DNA of 40,015 nt from IMG/VR virus record IMGVR_UViG_3300020191_000027, positions 1 to 40,015 of that record; one strand, given 5' to 3'. The notes under the pieces were generated by a model. The model worked only from the letters and a program-made list of their open reading frames with translations. It was not told where the DNA came from and searched no databases. A program made the translations under genes and the position numbers. The stretch comes from a virus. Positions 17,253-24,797 of this stretch are shown here, piece after piece. How positions within the stretch are numbered: position 1 is the stretch's first letter; each line of letters begins with the position of its first letter.

Positions 17253-18083
17253 TTACTTCTTCTTGCCCCACTTCTTGAGCAAGTCGTTAGGAGCGACCGA
17301 CTCAGTAGAAGTGCCACTCTTAACTTCAGGCTCAGCAATGTGCTCGACAACTTGCGTATCAGTCTCATCGGACTGGAACACATTCATGCGGACAGCATTC
17401 TCAGCGGCGGTAGACTTGCCCTGCTGGATAACGGCCTGCACATCGTCACCGTCTACTGCGGAAATCGGCTGGAACAACAAGCGCGGAACCGGAGCCTTCA
17501 TGTCAAACGACATACGAGTCACAACCCGACCTGCGCTGATGTTGTTACTAGCCAGCATCTGAATGTACGGCTTGAACGGCCAGCGGCCATTCTCTTCCTC
17601 ACCAAAGCAAGAAGTCGGGGGCAGCACAAGCTGCATAACATCGCCGCCAAGATCCTTCGGCAGTACGACAGCCGTGCGCCACGACAGGCGGCATGCAGTG
17701 CCCTTACCGCCGTTACCAGAACCCTTCACGCTGTTCGGACATGCGTTACAGCTAGAGGCGCACGGCGACTTGACCTCTGAGTCAGGGGTCTTGCCATCGC
17801 TTGACCAGCAAGCGGGAGAGACTTTAGCGCCTTCAACGTACGTCTGTGAATAGAAGGTACGCGCAGCGTTGTGGGCCATCTTCACAAAGACAACCTCCAT
17901 GTGCCGGTCTTCGTTCACGGCTACTTCCTTGCCGCCAACGTACTTACGGAACACACCGCCCTTGATGGAGATGCGCTTGCTACCACCTAACCCAGACCCT
18001 GCAACTGCGCGGGTATCATCATCCAGACCAGTCTGAATGGCGGGAAGCTGGCTCTTGATCGACAGAATAATATCGTTGCTCAT
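17253..18083 (-). CDS. Zinc-ribbon protein, candidate ssDNA-binding protein, 276 aa
   Basis: Residues 35-90 look like beta strands with aromatic residues (KRISIKGGVFRKYVGG, then MEVVFVKMAHNAARTFYSQ). A Cys cluster C108-x3-C112-x2-C115 with C131 forms a probable zinc site, and C92 is a further Cys. Residues about 132-200 continue with beta structure. The tail is acidic (DETDTQVVEHIAEPEV), then ends LLKKWGKKK. The size, beta core, zinc-binding insert and acidic segment recall phage ssDNA-binding proteins (T4 gp32 has a zinc site; T7 gp2.5 has an acidic tail). The setting between helicase and primase fits. No family match can be claimed from sequence alone. Confidence 0.6.
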   Translation of the reverse strand: MSNDIILSIKSQLPAIQTGLDDDTRAVAGSGLGGSKRISIKGGVFRKYVGGKEVAVNEDRHMEVVFVKMAHNAARTFYSQTYVEGAKVSPACWSSDGKTPDSEVKSPCASSCNACPNSVKGSGNGGKGTACRLSWRTAVVLPKDLGGDVMQLVLPPTSCFGEEENGRWPFKPYIQMLASNNISAGRVVTRMSFDMKAPVPRLLFQPISAVDGDDVQAVIQQGKSTAAENAVRMNVFQSDETDTQVVEHIAEPEVKSGTSTESVAPNDLLKKWGKKK

Positions 18084-18092
18084 TTTATCTAC

Positions 18093-18512
18093 TCACTTAG
18101 AAGGTTTGCGGACAGTAATACCAAACTCGCGCATGACGTTCACACCCGGGGGCAGCCCATCAGCTTGGTTCGGCTCATAAAATTCTTTGAAGTTGCCCTG
18201 ATGGATACGCTTCTCAAGCAACTGCGGTGCGTCATGCTCCGCAATGAACTTATAAAAGTTGTCCCAGTCAGTGCAATAGAAACGCTCTTTCAGGTTGCGG
18301 ATCACCGTACCCGTTGAAGTATTTATGCTGTTGGCTCCAATCGCCGTGCATGCTTCAAGCAGTTGCGCTTCAAACTGCTTAAGCTCCTCCTTCAACTCTC
18401 CGTCTATTGCCTCATAGTCACGCAACAAGTCGTCACGCTTGCTACGCACTTCAATGTACTTAGCCACAATGTGACTAATCTCCAGATCGTTTGACTGCTC
18501 TACTCCGCTCAT
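18093..18512 (-). CDS. Conserved phage protein with N-terminal coiled coil, 139 aa
   Basis: ATG overlaps the stop of the SNF2 helicase gene (ATGA). Residues 10-60 are charged and heptad-like (KRDDLLRDYEAIDGELKEEL). Residues 60-139 have an ordered domain: NTSTGTVIRNLKERFYCTDW, a DAPQLLEKRI helix, and LPPGVNVMREFGITVRKP at the end. Proteins with this build (small helical arm, a 'T-x-G-T' strand, then a GLPPGVN-type C-terminus) are frequent in phage replication clusters, usually as hypothetical proteins. A role as partner of the helicase or the putative ssDNA-binding protein is inferred from position only. Confidence 0.75.
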   Translation of the reverse strand: MSGVEQSNDLEISHIVAKYIEVRSKRDDLLRDYEAIDGELKEELKQFEAQLLEACTAIGANSINTSTGTVIRNLKERFYCTDWDNFYKFIAEHDAPQLLEKRIHQGNFKEFYEPNQADGLPPGVNVMREFGITVRKPSK

Positions 18513-20095
18513 ACGTTTTCCATCTCCTGTTTGTACAGATCTACTAATTTACCGTGTCTATTCACCTTGTCTCCCAGCATGTCGTAGACACGCCGCTCAA
18601 CGTCGCTGCCTTGCAGATGCACCACCGTCATGTTGTGCTTCTGCCCGACTCTTTCAATACGTCCAATGCACTGCAAGTAAGTCTCAACACTCATCACAGG
18701 CGACCAGAACACGATGGTATCTGCGGCAGTTAGCGTCACACCGTGTGATGCTGCTTGAGGCTGGATGACCAAGACTCTTGGGTCTGTTTGTGTCTGGAAG
18801 CGGTCGATGATCTGTGCGCGTTCACGCGCTGTTACGTCACCGTTGATGATCTCCGTGGTATACCCCGAGTCAATCAAGTACTTGTTGACAATCTCGATTG
18901 TATGCCGATAGGGGACGAATACTAGTACTTTGTTGGACGTTTCGTCAAGTACTTCGCCCAGCGCATCAAGCCGCGGCTTGATGTCAAAGTTCACCACTCC
19001 ACGCTTGTCTGTGTACACCGCACCACCGGATATCTGCAACAGCTTGTTCAGAACCGCCGCAGCGTTCACAGCGGAGACCTGCTCGCCAGAGGCTTCAATC
19101 AAGCTCTCAAGTTTAAGTTCCTTGTAGTACTTCTGCGCTTGTATTGACAGCGGGACAACTCTTGTCTGGTACACAAGTTCTGGGAGATCCAAACATTCTT
19201 TCTTAGCAAACCTAATCGCTGGCTGTAAGGCTGAGAAAACTTTATCTCGTGCGTCTTTGCGCGGGATCCATTTGAAGCGCGTCAGTTGCAGCATGACTTG
19301 ATCTTTCCATGCGGTAGCAAACCGAGGCACTCTGGCCGGTGACACTAGTCGTGCAAGTCCATACGCATCTTCAGGCGATTGACTGGCGGGTGTGCCAGTC
19401 ATCATCCACAACCATGTCTGCGGGGTAATCAGTTTAGCCAGCGTCTTCCAGCGTTTTGTGCTGGCAGACTTGTACGCGTTGGCCTCATCCACGATGATCA
19501 GATCAAAGCCGCCTTTGACGATGGCTTCTTGTATGATGTTCACACCATCATAGTTGATGATTACAAACTCATAACCCTGATCAATAATCTTGTGCCGCTT
19601 GGAGCTGGACCCGTGTGCTACACCACATGTGCGGTGCATAGCTGTCTTAAAGATGTCTGACTGCCAAGCCGAGTACATGATCGACAGGGGACAGACAACC
19701 AACACCCTATGCACCAGCCCTAGCTGCATCAAGTAGTCCGCAGCCCAGATCGCCGCAGAAGTCTTGCCGGTTCCTGCTTCGTTGAAACAGAATGCTCGTG
19801 GCCGCAGACTTAAGAACGCCGCTGTAGTGCGTTGGTGGTCAAACGGGGAGAAGATCCCCGGCCAATTGTAGTCCCGCACAATAGGCGCAGGGACTTCAGG
19901 AAAGCCTTGTGTGGGGCGCGTGTCATCCAGCACTTTGGCCAGACGCTGTGACTCATGCTGCCCCCAGTAGAACGCGATCTCTTTTGTATCGCCCTTGTCT
20001 GATAGGACTTCACTGTTTTCTAACTGATCGACTATGGTATCTGCCATTCGGCAAGGTAACGTCACCTTGACGATGGAGTTCTCTACTACTTCCAT
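18509..20095 (-). CDS. SNF2/DEAD-type helicase, 528 aa
   Basis: Walker A is FNEAGTGKTS with K111. Motif II is VDEAN (D203, E204), with Asn in the place of the His of DEAH. Motif III is MMTGTPASQSPEDAYGL. The C-terminal RecA-like domain has VLVFVPYRHTIEIVNKYL, then QPQAASHGVTLTAADTIVFW and the motif VI QCIGRIERVGQ. It is an ATP-driven superfamily 2 translocase of the SNF2 group, a common phage replication or recombination gene in which template remodelling or protein displacement is assumed. AGAGG lies 6 bases before the start. A hairpin-rich leader of 159 bases lies upstream and may control it. Confidence 0.88.
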   Translation of the reverse strand: MEVVENSIVKVTLPCRMADTIVDQLENSEVLSDKGDTKEIAFYWGQHESQRLAKVLDDTRPTQGFPEVPAPIVRDYNWPGIFSPFDHQRTTAAFLSLRPRAFCFNEAGTGKTSAAIWAADYLMQLGLVHRVLVVCPLSIMYSAWQSDIFKTAMHRTCGVAHGSSSKRHKIIDQGYEFVIINYDGVNIIQEAIVKGGFDLIIVDEANAYKSASTKRWKTLAKLITPQTWLWMMTGTPASQSPEDAYGLARLVSPARVPRFATAWKDQVMLQLTRFKWIPRKDARDKVFSALQPAIRFAKKECLDLPELVYQTRVVPLSIQAQKYYKELKLESLIEASGEQVSAVNAAAVLNKLLQISGGAVYTDKRGVVNFDIKPRLDALGEVLDETSNKVLVFVPYRHTIEIVNKYLIDSGYTTEIINGDVTARERAQIIDRFQTQTDPRVLVIQPQAASHGVTLTAADTIVFWSPVMSVETYLQCIGRIERVGQKHNMTVVHLQGSDVERRVYDMLGDKVNRHGKLVDLYKQEMENV

Positions 20096-20254
20096 TGAAA
20101 CCTCTATACTGAATAAAACCCCTTACGGGGGTGAGTCGGCTTGCACTGGGCCCAGAGGAACCACGCTAGGACGTGGTAAAAGAAACCCATACAAACTGGC
20201 GCGGTTCACGGGATATGAGAACCGTGTTTGTCCTCCACTCACGCCTTACGAGGA
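20096..20254 (-). other. Non-coding leader with several hairpins ahead of the SNF2 helicase gene
   Basis: Within the tightly packed operon this 159-base gap stands out. Read leftward it has GTCCTC...GAGGAC (6-bp stem), CACGG...CCGTG, CCACG TCCTAG CGTGG (20161-20176), then a short ACCCC/GGGGT stem followed by TTTTATT. No convincing gene fits: a 39-codon GTG frame has no ribosome site. It looks like an attenuator or processing site. Confidence 0.5.
20112..20132 (-). terminator. Weak intrinsic terminator or attenuator
   Basis: On the minus strand: ACCCC, loop CGTAA, GGGGT, then TTTATT. The stem is only 5 bp, so termination would be partial. It lies 17 bases before the helicase start codon. Confidence 0.4.
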
Positions 20255-20515
20255 CTACTTCATCGACCCGTCCGAGTTGCGACGGAACGATCTGTTCTTA
20301 GACGGGGCCTCCAGACGGACCCCCTCTGCATTGCTGCCACCCTTGGACAGCGCCTTGACGTGGGCAACGTCCTTGCCCTTGCGAGACACACCCTTGGCAT
20401 CGAGTTTGCGTCGGGCGCGTTGGCGCTCCATACGGTCTTCGTGCTCTCCACGGCTCTTCTGCTTCTCATACTCATGCTTGTAAGGTCGTGCAGACTTGGT
20501 ATACGGCATGGTCAT
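20255..20515 (-). CDS. HNH-like small basic protein, 86 aa
   Basis: ATG overlaps the stop of the nuclease gene (ATGA) and has a CGGAGA site. The N-terminal half is very basic (HEDRMERQRARRKLDAKGVS). The second half has DVAHVKALSKGGSNAEGVRL and SKNRSFRR. H52, N62 and N74 fall at the spacing of the H, N and final N of an HNH core, but the zinc Cys pairs of many HNH enzymes are absent. It may be a compact HNH nickase/endonuclease of the kind often seen near phage polymerases, or an inactive DNA-binding relative. Confidence 0.65.
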   Translation of the reverse strand: MTMPYTKSARPYKHEYEKQKSRGEHEDRMERQRARRKLDAKGVSRKGKDVAHVKALSKGGSNAEGVRLEAPSKNRSFRRNSDGSMK

Positions 20516-21165
20516 TTCTCCGAGTAAAAATTACATGTTTTGACAGGGCACCAGCCACACAGTTTAGTGGGATTTGGAGACCAGTTACCCGTGTCAAATG
20601 ACATTTGTAGACGTTGTATATCTGGAAGGAACGCGTGCCAGTAGCTGTCTGTATCCTTCCGGTTGTAAGTTTCTGGGACAAAACTGTTGTGTACTACAAA
20701 CAATAACCCACCGTTTACAGTTGTCACCCCGGGGAAGATGGCGAATGTCATCAGAGCCATAAGTTTCAATTGCTTCGGGTCAGGGTACCTATTGGAGCCT
20801 GTCTTGTAGTCCACGATAAACGCTGTGTCGCCATCCACAATCAGCAAGTCCGCGATGCCGCGAACCCAGTAGTCTTTGGAGTAGAAGTCGCACGGCGACT
20901 TGCCCTCGGTCAGTGCCATCTTGTACTCAAAGTACTTCTCGCCGGGGATCTCCATGAGCGTGTCCACAAGGGCCTGAAACCGTTTGTAGTTGGCTGGGAG
21001 TTCCACCTCGTCTCGCGTGTAGTCCTCCAATGCCTTGTGAACGTCCGTCCCGTACTGCATCTGTTTAGATACTTGGGTCTGGAAGTTCTGCAATACTTTG
21101 ACCTCGTGGTACTGCTTGGGACAGTTGACGTATTGCTTCAAGCCACTGAAAGACCACTTGATCAA
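20512..21165 (-). CDS. PD-(D/E)XK nuclease of the RecB/Cas4-like group, 217 aa
   Basis: The start is a TTG preceded by GGGGAG at 9 bases; it lies 1 base past the polymerase stop. Motifs run in order: SFSGLKQYVNCPKQY, GTDVHKALE with H43, VRGIADLLIVDG with D106, and FIVDYKTG with D119 and K121, then Q132. This is the RecB-family exonuclease fold. Cys15 plus C203-x2-C206-x4-C211 recreate the four-Cys iron-sulfur arrangement of AddB and Cas4 nucleases. It is likely a 5' or end-processing exonuclease working with the polymerase, which has no 5' nuclease domain. No Cas genes or arrays are near, so it is not a CRISPR protein. Confidence 0.85.
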   Translation of the reverse strand: MIKWSFSGLKQYVNCPKQYHEVKVLQNFQTQVSKQMQYGTDVHKALEDYTRDEVELPANYKRFQALVDTLMEIPGEKYFEYKMALTEGKSPCDFYSKDYWVRGIADLLIVDGDTAFIVDYKTGSNRYPDPKQLKLMALMTFAIFPGVTTVNGGLLFVVHNSFVPETYNRKDTDSYWHAFLPDIQRLQMSFDTGNWSPNPTKLCGWCPVKTCNFYSEK

Positions 21166-21166
21166 G

Positions 21167-23035
21167 TCAACACTCCCCGTATGACCGCCCGTATTTGGCT
21201 TCGCAGGCGACGGGAAGACCCAGTGCCCAACTAGGAGGAGTAGACATAGTTTCCGTTACAAATGCAAGGGCTTCCGTTAACTCCGCTTTTTTAACCACCG
21301 GCACAGCGGCATCATGCACCGTCAAAGCTATGGGGTAACGCTCATGTATTTTGAGCATCTGCTCCCCCACCACAATCCGAGCCAACCCCTGCACTACGTT
21401 CTCTACGACAGCGCCGCCCCAAAGGTTTATGTCTCCTTTACGAGATGTGTAGATCTTGGAGAGCCTGTCTTTTTCTTGTTTGGTCCGTAACCCCGGGTAT
21501 CGTATATACAAACCATTAGGCAGCTTGATACCCGTGCGGTCTACGGTCAGGCACTTATGTTTACCCAGATGGATAAAGTCTGTTGGGTTGCCCTCATTGT
21601 CTAACGGCCAGTCTATCAAGTCATCCAACACACGATCTGCGGCTCTCCACAACGCAACGATCTTGTCATTGCTCTCCCGCCATGAGTTGACCAACTCGAC
21701 GCACTTATCCTCAGTCAAGTCAGCGCCGCCTAGCGCCAAGGTACGTTGTAGCTTTATAGCCCCTGTGCCGTACCCAAGTCCAAGCCGCATGGTCTTGCCA
21801 ACGAACCGCTCCATGACATCGGCCTTGGTGATTACGCGGCCAAACGCTTTGGTAGCGTCCTCGCAGTAGATGTCACGCTTTTCGGCAAAGGCTTTCACCA
21901 CTTCGTCCTGTCCAGCCAGCCACGCAAGCACACGGGCCTCGATCTGACTTGAGTCACAGTTGATGATGTAATGCCCATCAGGCGCGACGATAGAATTCTT
22001 CAGAGACTTCTTGGCTTTGTCACGGCTTGGTAAGTTCTGAAAGTTAACCGAATCAAGTCCAGACCAGCGGCCAGTATGAGCGCCGTAATACTTAAGAGGG
22101 ACAGGCAGATACCCGCGATTCCTAGCGCCAATATCAATAAAACGCTCAATACGAGACTCTTCAATGGTGCTCTTGGTTCCAAGCCTGACACGGCACAGCT
22201 CCTGTACGAATACATCTGGATGCTCCTGTAACTCTATGAACCCTTGGTCTGTCTTGGCAAAGGCAAAGGTTGTCTTGCCTGTTGTGGGACTGACTTTCTC
22301 GGGAGGCGTTACGCCTTGGCGTCTCAACAATTCTGCAAATTTAGGATTGCTGGACAGCTTGCTACGGACTTCCTCTTCGGTGTTGGCCCCGATGCCGGTC
22401 ATCAATCCACGCAACCAACTGGACTGTTCGTTGCGTACAGCCTCCAAACGATCCAGCAGTACAGCATCGTCCACCATGAGCGTTGGCTCGGTGTACATCC
22501 GCAGGGTCATGTCGATCAGCTTCATCTCGTCTTCTGCCATTGTGCAAGATAAAATGTCAAATAGCTTATAGGTCAGATCAGCGTCGTTCTTGCAATACTC
22601 GCCGTACCTGTGAAACTCTTGAGCCGTGAAGTCTGCGCAGCGTTTACCCAGCGCGTTGATAACTTCATCGCCCTTCTCTCCAATCTCATATTGCTCAGCC
22701 AGCTTCTTGAGACTGCCACCAGCATCTACGCCATGGATAGCACGAGCCATACACAATGTATCAAGCCAGAACCCCGGCTTGACCCCGTACTTCCACGCAA
22801 GGATGGCGCCATCGAATAGTGTGTTGTGGCAGAGGATGGCGTGTTCAGACCAATCAAACAGCGCCAGCACGTTATCTATACCATCCGTGTACCACTGCGC
22901 CGGATCATCATCAACCTTGATCCCCATGCCGATCACTTCAAAGCGCGGGTCGTTGATGTACTCCTCAGTGGTCATCTTCGACAGGGAGTAGTCCTTGTCA
23001 TAGTAGGTCTCAAAGTCGATGGTGATGATGCTCAC
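21167..23035 (-). CDS. DNA polymerase, family A, with 3'-5' exonuclease, 622 aa
   Basis: GTG start, sharing one base with the stop of the gene before it (TAGTG) and with GGAGAG upstream. The N-terminal exonuclease has IDFET (D7, E9). The polymerase domain has HTGRWSG, motif A INCDSSQIEARV with D361, motif B R410-FVG-K414-TMR-L418-GLGYG, and motif C LTVHDAA with D575. There is no 5'-3' exonuclease domain, as usual in phages. L418 occupies the position of E. coli Phe762, making this a 'Leu762' polymerase, a type reported as common in aquatic viruses. It copies the phage genome and heads the nuclease-helicase-primase gene run. Confidence 0.93.
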   Translation of the reverse strand: MSIITIDFETYYDKDYSLSKMTTEEYINDPRFEVIGMGIKVDDDPAQWYTDGIDNVLALFDWSEHAILCHNTLFDGAILAWKYGVKPGFWLDTLCMARAIHGVDAGGSLKKLAEQYEIGEKGDEVINALGKRCADFTAQEFHRYGEYCKNDADLTYKLFDILSCTMAEDEMKLIDMTLRMYTEPTLMVDDAVLLDRLEAVRNEQSSWLRGLMTGIGANTEEEVRSKLSSNPKFAELLRRQGVTPPEKVSPTTGKTTFAFAKTDQGFIELQEHPDVFVQELCRVRLGTKSTIEESRIERFIDIGARNRGYLPVPLKYYGAHTGRWSGLDSVNFQNLPSRDKAKKSLKNSIVAPDGHYIINCDSSQIEARVLAWLAGQDEVVKAFAEKRDIYCEDATKAFGRVITKADVMERFVGKTMRLGLGYGTGAIKLQRTLALGGADLTEDKCVELVNSWRESNDKIVALWRAADRVLDDLIDWPLDNEGNPTDFIHLGKHKCLTVDRTGIKLPNGLYIRYPGLRTKQEKDRLSKIYTSRKGDINLWGGAVVENVVQGLARIVVGEQMLKIHERYPIALTVHDAAVPVVKKAELTEALAFVTETMSTPPSWALGLPVACEAKYGRSYGEC

Positions 23036-23196
23036 TACTTCTCTCCAAAATAACTAGGCTTCTTCAACTGACTCAACTCATGCTCCAACTCGCGCACACG
23101 GTCACGCAGCTTGTTGACCTCGCGCCACAACTCGGCTTTGCTGGGGCTGCTATCGTAGATCATGATGTCATCGTCGTCGTCGTTTTTAATGTCCAT
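23035..23196 (-). CDS. Small acidic/coiled-coil protein, 53 aa
   Basis: The chosen ATG (MDIKNDDDDDIMIY) has GGGGTGGAG upstream; a longer frame beginning nine codons earlier lacks such a site. Residues 4-9 are acidic. Residues about 20-44 (SKAELWREVNKLRDRVRELE) form a leucine-heptad coiled coil, suggesting dimerisation. It ends KKPSYFGEK and couples to the polymerase start. Unknown function; a small partner of the polymerase is conceivable. Confidence 0.65.
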   Translation of the reverse strand: MDIKNDDDDDIMIYDSSPSKAELWREVNKLRDRVRELEHELSQLKKPSYFGEK

Positions 23197-23416
23197 CACT
23201 CCACCCCTTTGGTGCATCTGCATCGGTTAATGAGAATTGGATCTCGTTCCTACCACCGGGTAACGTCACGGTCTGAAAGCCTACGGTCTTGAACTGCCAG
23301 CCTGACTCTTGCGGGATGCTTAGCTCTTTGCGCAGCATCTGCAACTCAAGATCCACAGGACGGCCTTCATCTATCGCATTGACTAGGGCTTGTGCAGCCT
23401 CTACCAGTTTGTTCAT
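23186..23416 (-). CDS. Small protein of unknown function, 76 aa
   Basis: ATG in an ATGA overlap with the previous stop. It has an N-terminal helix (MNKLVEAAQALVNAIDEG), a middle LELQMLRKELSIP, and a C-terminal beta-like part (FKTVGFQTVTLPGG, then IQFSLTDADAPKGW). The coupled overlaps on both sides and a normal composition support it as a real gene. No family recognised. Confidence 0.65.
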   Translation of the reverse strand: MNKLVEAAQALVNAIDEGRPVDLELQMLRKELSIPQESGWQFKTVGFQTVTLPGGRNEIQFSLTDADAPKGWSDGH

Positions 23417-23577
23417 TGCGTACTCCTCGCTTTAAGCCGCAGTCGTTTGCGGCAGGATATGATTGAACTTCTTGTACGTTTGAGCAGCCTACGCAGCAGC
23501 TTGCTATCGCCTCGCGCACAGTACTGCATCACCAGCTTGATTTCGTTAGTCTTCCAAGGGCGTACTGGGCCTCTCAC
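23413..23577 (-). CDS. Myb/SANT-like small DNA-binding protein, 54 aa
   Basis: The start is placed at a GTG that overlaps the upstream stop as GTGA, preceded by GGAGAAA; an ATG 12 codons earlier would overlap the neighbour by 40 bases. The protein PWKTNEIKLVMQYCARGD followed by LLRRLLKRTRSSIISCRKRL has a Trp-led three-helix pattern with a basic third helix (RTRSSIISCRKRLRL), as in Myb-like or GcrA-like folds. It probably binds DNA. It could regulate this operon or host genes. Confidence 0.6.
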   Translation of the reverse strand: MRGPVRPWKTNEIKLVMQYCARGDSKLLRRLLKRTRSSIISCRKRLRLKARSTQ

Positions 23578-23762
23578 ACTTTCTCCAACTCGTGCGCATC
23601 CCAATGCTTCCATCCACGCAGCGGCTCAGTCAGGACCACGCAATTCTCCCAGTGTTCTTTTGGGTTAAGTTCCTGCACGGTTGTCACCGTCTTAAAGCCC
23701 TTCACCCGCACTCTGTCTCCACTGGACAGGTTATGCGTGATCTTTGATCTGTCGTAACTCAT
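23574..23762 (-). CDS. Small beta-barrel-like protein, 62 aa
   Basis: ATG in an ATGA overlap with the preceding gene's stop. The pattern SGDRVRVKGFKTVTTVQELN followed by VVLTEPLRGWKHWDAHELEK alternates hydrophobic and polar residues as in SH3-like or KOW-like barrels, often RNA- or protein-binding. The N-terminal motif SYDRSKITHNLSSGD is charged. No known family name. Confidence 0.65.
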   Translation of the reverse strand: MSYDRSKITHNLSSGDRVRVKGFKTVTTVQELNPKEHWENCVVLTEPLRGWKHWDAHELEKV

Positions 23763-23929
23763 GACTTCACTCCCTCCAAGCCCTCGTCCTCAAAGATCTC
23801 CGTCAGGTGGAACAGAGCCTTACGCCTAGTCTCTTTGTCTGTGGGATTCAGCAGCAGGGCACGGATATGATCGAGCATCATGCGCCGCTCAAAGTCCCAC
23901 TCGTTAGGTGTTGTTGGTTTGCGGATCAT
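23759..23929 (-). CDS. Small helical protein, 56 aa
   Basis: ATG at 23929 with GGAAG just upstream; the TGA overlaps the next ATG. It starts MIRKPTTPNEWDFERRMMLD and continues IRALLLNPTDKETRRKALF, ending FEDEGLEGVKS. It is highly charged and helical. It overlaps the preceding gene by 26 bases. The coupled stop and normal codon choice support it. Function unknown. Confidence 0.65.
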   Translation of the reverse strand: MIRKPTTPNEWDFERRMMLDHIRALLLNPTDKETRRKALFHLTEIFEDEGLEGVKS

Positions 23930-24194
23930 CTTCCTTTACCTCCAAAGGCCACAGGAATGCTGGAGTTTTCTCGCCCATGTATGCGCCGATGATGTTGTAA
24001 TTAAAGAACTCGTATGCCTCTTCTTCTGTCATGCCTCCATCCGTCAGGCACTTGATTACTTTGTTAACGTCATAGCACACGCATGGGGCTGACCCCGCTC
24101 GTTCTACCAGTCCCACGATGCACGAGTCATAGGTCTCTCGCGACTCAAGCAGCAGCAGGTCAGGATGCAGTTCGGCCAGTTCTTCGGGGGTCAT
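23904..24194 (-). CDS. Conserved small phage protein, 96 aa
   Basis: ATG in an ATGA overlap with the previous stop. It has MTPEELAELHPDLLLLES, a Cys pair (APCVCYDVNKVIKCL), and a helical motif MTEEEAYEFFNYNIIGAYMG. The last part, EEAYEFFNYNIIGAYMGEKTP, resembles a family I have seen repeatedly in phage early clusters as hypothetical proteins. Soluble, acidic, no catalytic motif visible. Role unknown. Confidence 0.7.
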   Translation of the reverse strand: MTPEELAELHPDLLLLESRETYDSCIVGLVERAGSAPCVCYDVNKVIKCLTDGGMTEEEAYEFFNYNIIGAYMGEKTPAFLWPLEVKEDDPQTNNT

Positions 24195-24415
24195 GTCTCA
24201 TCTCTCCATGTACCGTCTTTAAAAATGAACCGTGTAAACAGCAGGTTGTTGCTCACGTCATAGTGTGCTGCCATGCACGGTAACTCTCTGAATGCAGGGC
24301 CGGTTGGCTGAAGACCCAGACTGCTTTTCTGTTGGTGTGGGAAGTAATACAGGGTTGTGCGTACTTCCTTGGGCATCTCTGGTGGTCTGGTGAAGTCATA
24401 TTGTTCGGGGGTCAT
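24191..24415 (-). CDS. Small protein of unknown function, 74 aa
   Basis: ATG in ATGA overlaps at both ends. The sequence MTPEQYDFTRPPEMPKEVRT and later YDVSNNLLFTRFIFKDGTWR are mixed beta and loop, with aromatic residues throughout. It shares the opening MTPE with its downstream neighbour, but there is no further clear likeness. No family recognised. Confidence 0.6.
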   Translation of the reverse strand: MTPEQYDFTRPPEMPKEVRTTLYYFPHQQKSSLGLQPTGPAFRELPCMAAHYDVSNNLLFTRFIFKDGTWRDET

Positions 24416-24633
24416 GTCTGTCCCCTTGCGCGGATGGCGTTAGCGCATTGTTGTTGAATGTCCCATTCGCGTAGATCATCGTCGTGTGCTTCACACACCT
24501 TCGCACACGCCTCGCGCTCATGGGCTGCGCCAGCTTGCACAATTTGGATTAACAGTTCTATCCCAGCACCTGTCATTCCGGTGTGAATAAGATGCAGGCG
24601 AGTAAGCAACGTCATGGCTTCTTCGCGGGTCAT
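24412..24633 (-). CDS. Small helical Cys/His protein, 73 aa
   Basis: The chosen ATG (MTREEAMTLLTRLH) has GGAGGA upstream and an ATGA overlap with the 55-aa gene before it; a longer frame from 24678 lies inside that gene. It is mostly helical, with HEREACAKVCEAHDDDLREW and QQCANAIRARG near the C-terminus. The phrase REACAKVCE...A.AIRARG is typical of short phage proteins from Burkholderiales-like hosts. Function unknown. Confidence 0.65.
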   Translation of the reverse strand: MTREEAMTLLTRLHLIHTGMTGAGIELLIQIVQAGAAHEREACAKVCEAHDDDLREWDIQQQCANAIRARGQT

Positions 24634-24797
24634 TTCACTTCCTCCACCACAACCCTGACACACTTGCTGTCGCGCCACTCAGCTTGGATGCTGGTGCAGG
24701 CTTCGCGGTGACCGTCGCGCAGGCCAAAACTGTATAGGATGATCAGTCCAAGAGCGATAACGCCCAAACAGATCACGCCCTTTACGTTGTCATTCAT
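24630..24797 (-). CDS. Small membrane protein, 55 aa
   Basis: ATG at 24797 sits in an ATGA overlap with the previous stop, and its TGA overlaps the next ATG. A single membrane helix spans about residues 7-26 (GVICLGVIALGLIILYSFGL). A cytoplasmic or periplasmic tail follows with C34 and C46 (EACTSIQAEWRDSKCVRVV) that could form a disulfide. It may be an inner-membrane accessory or a superinfection-exclusion type protein; it is too small to identify. Confidence 0.65.
   Translation of the reverse strand: MNDNVKGVICLGVIALGLIILYSFGLRDGHREACTSIQAEWRDSKCVRVVVEEVK

Noticed and set aside
20096-20254. tRNA or a 39-codon GTG gene in the gap before the helicase
   Set aside because: The hairpins do not form a cloverleaf with a T-loop, and the GTG has no usable ribosome site.
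20034-20483. 149-codon plus-strand open frame
   Set aside because: Opposite the HNH-like gene and the helicase leader, no ribosome site, and it would run against the whole operon.
20512-21165. Cas4 as part of a CRISPR-Cas system
   Set aside because: No repeat-spacer array and no other cas gene in the window; the gene sits in a phage replication operon.
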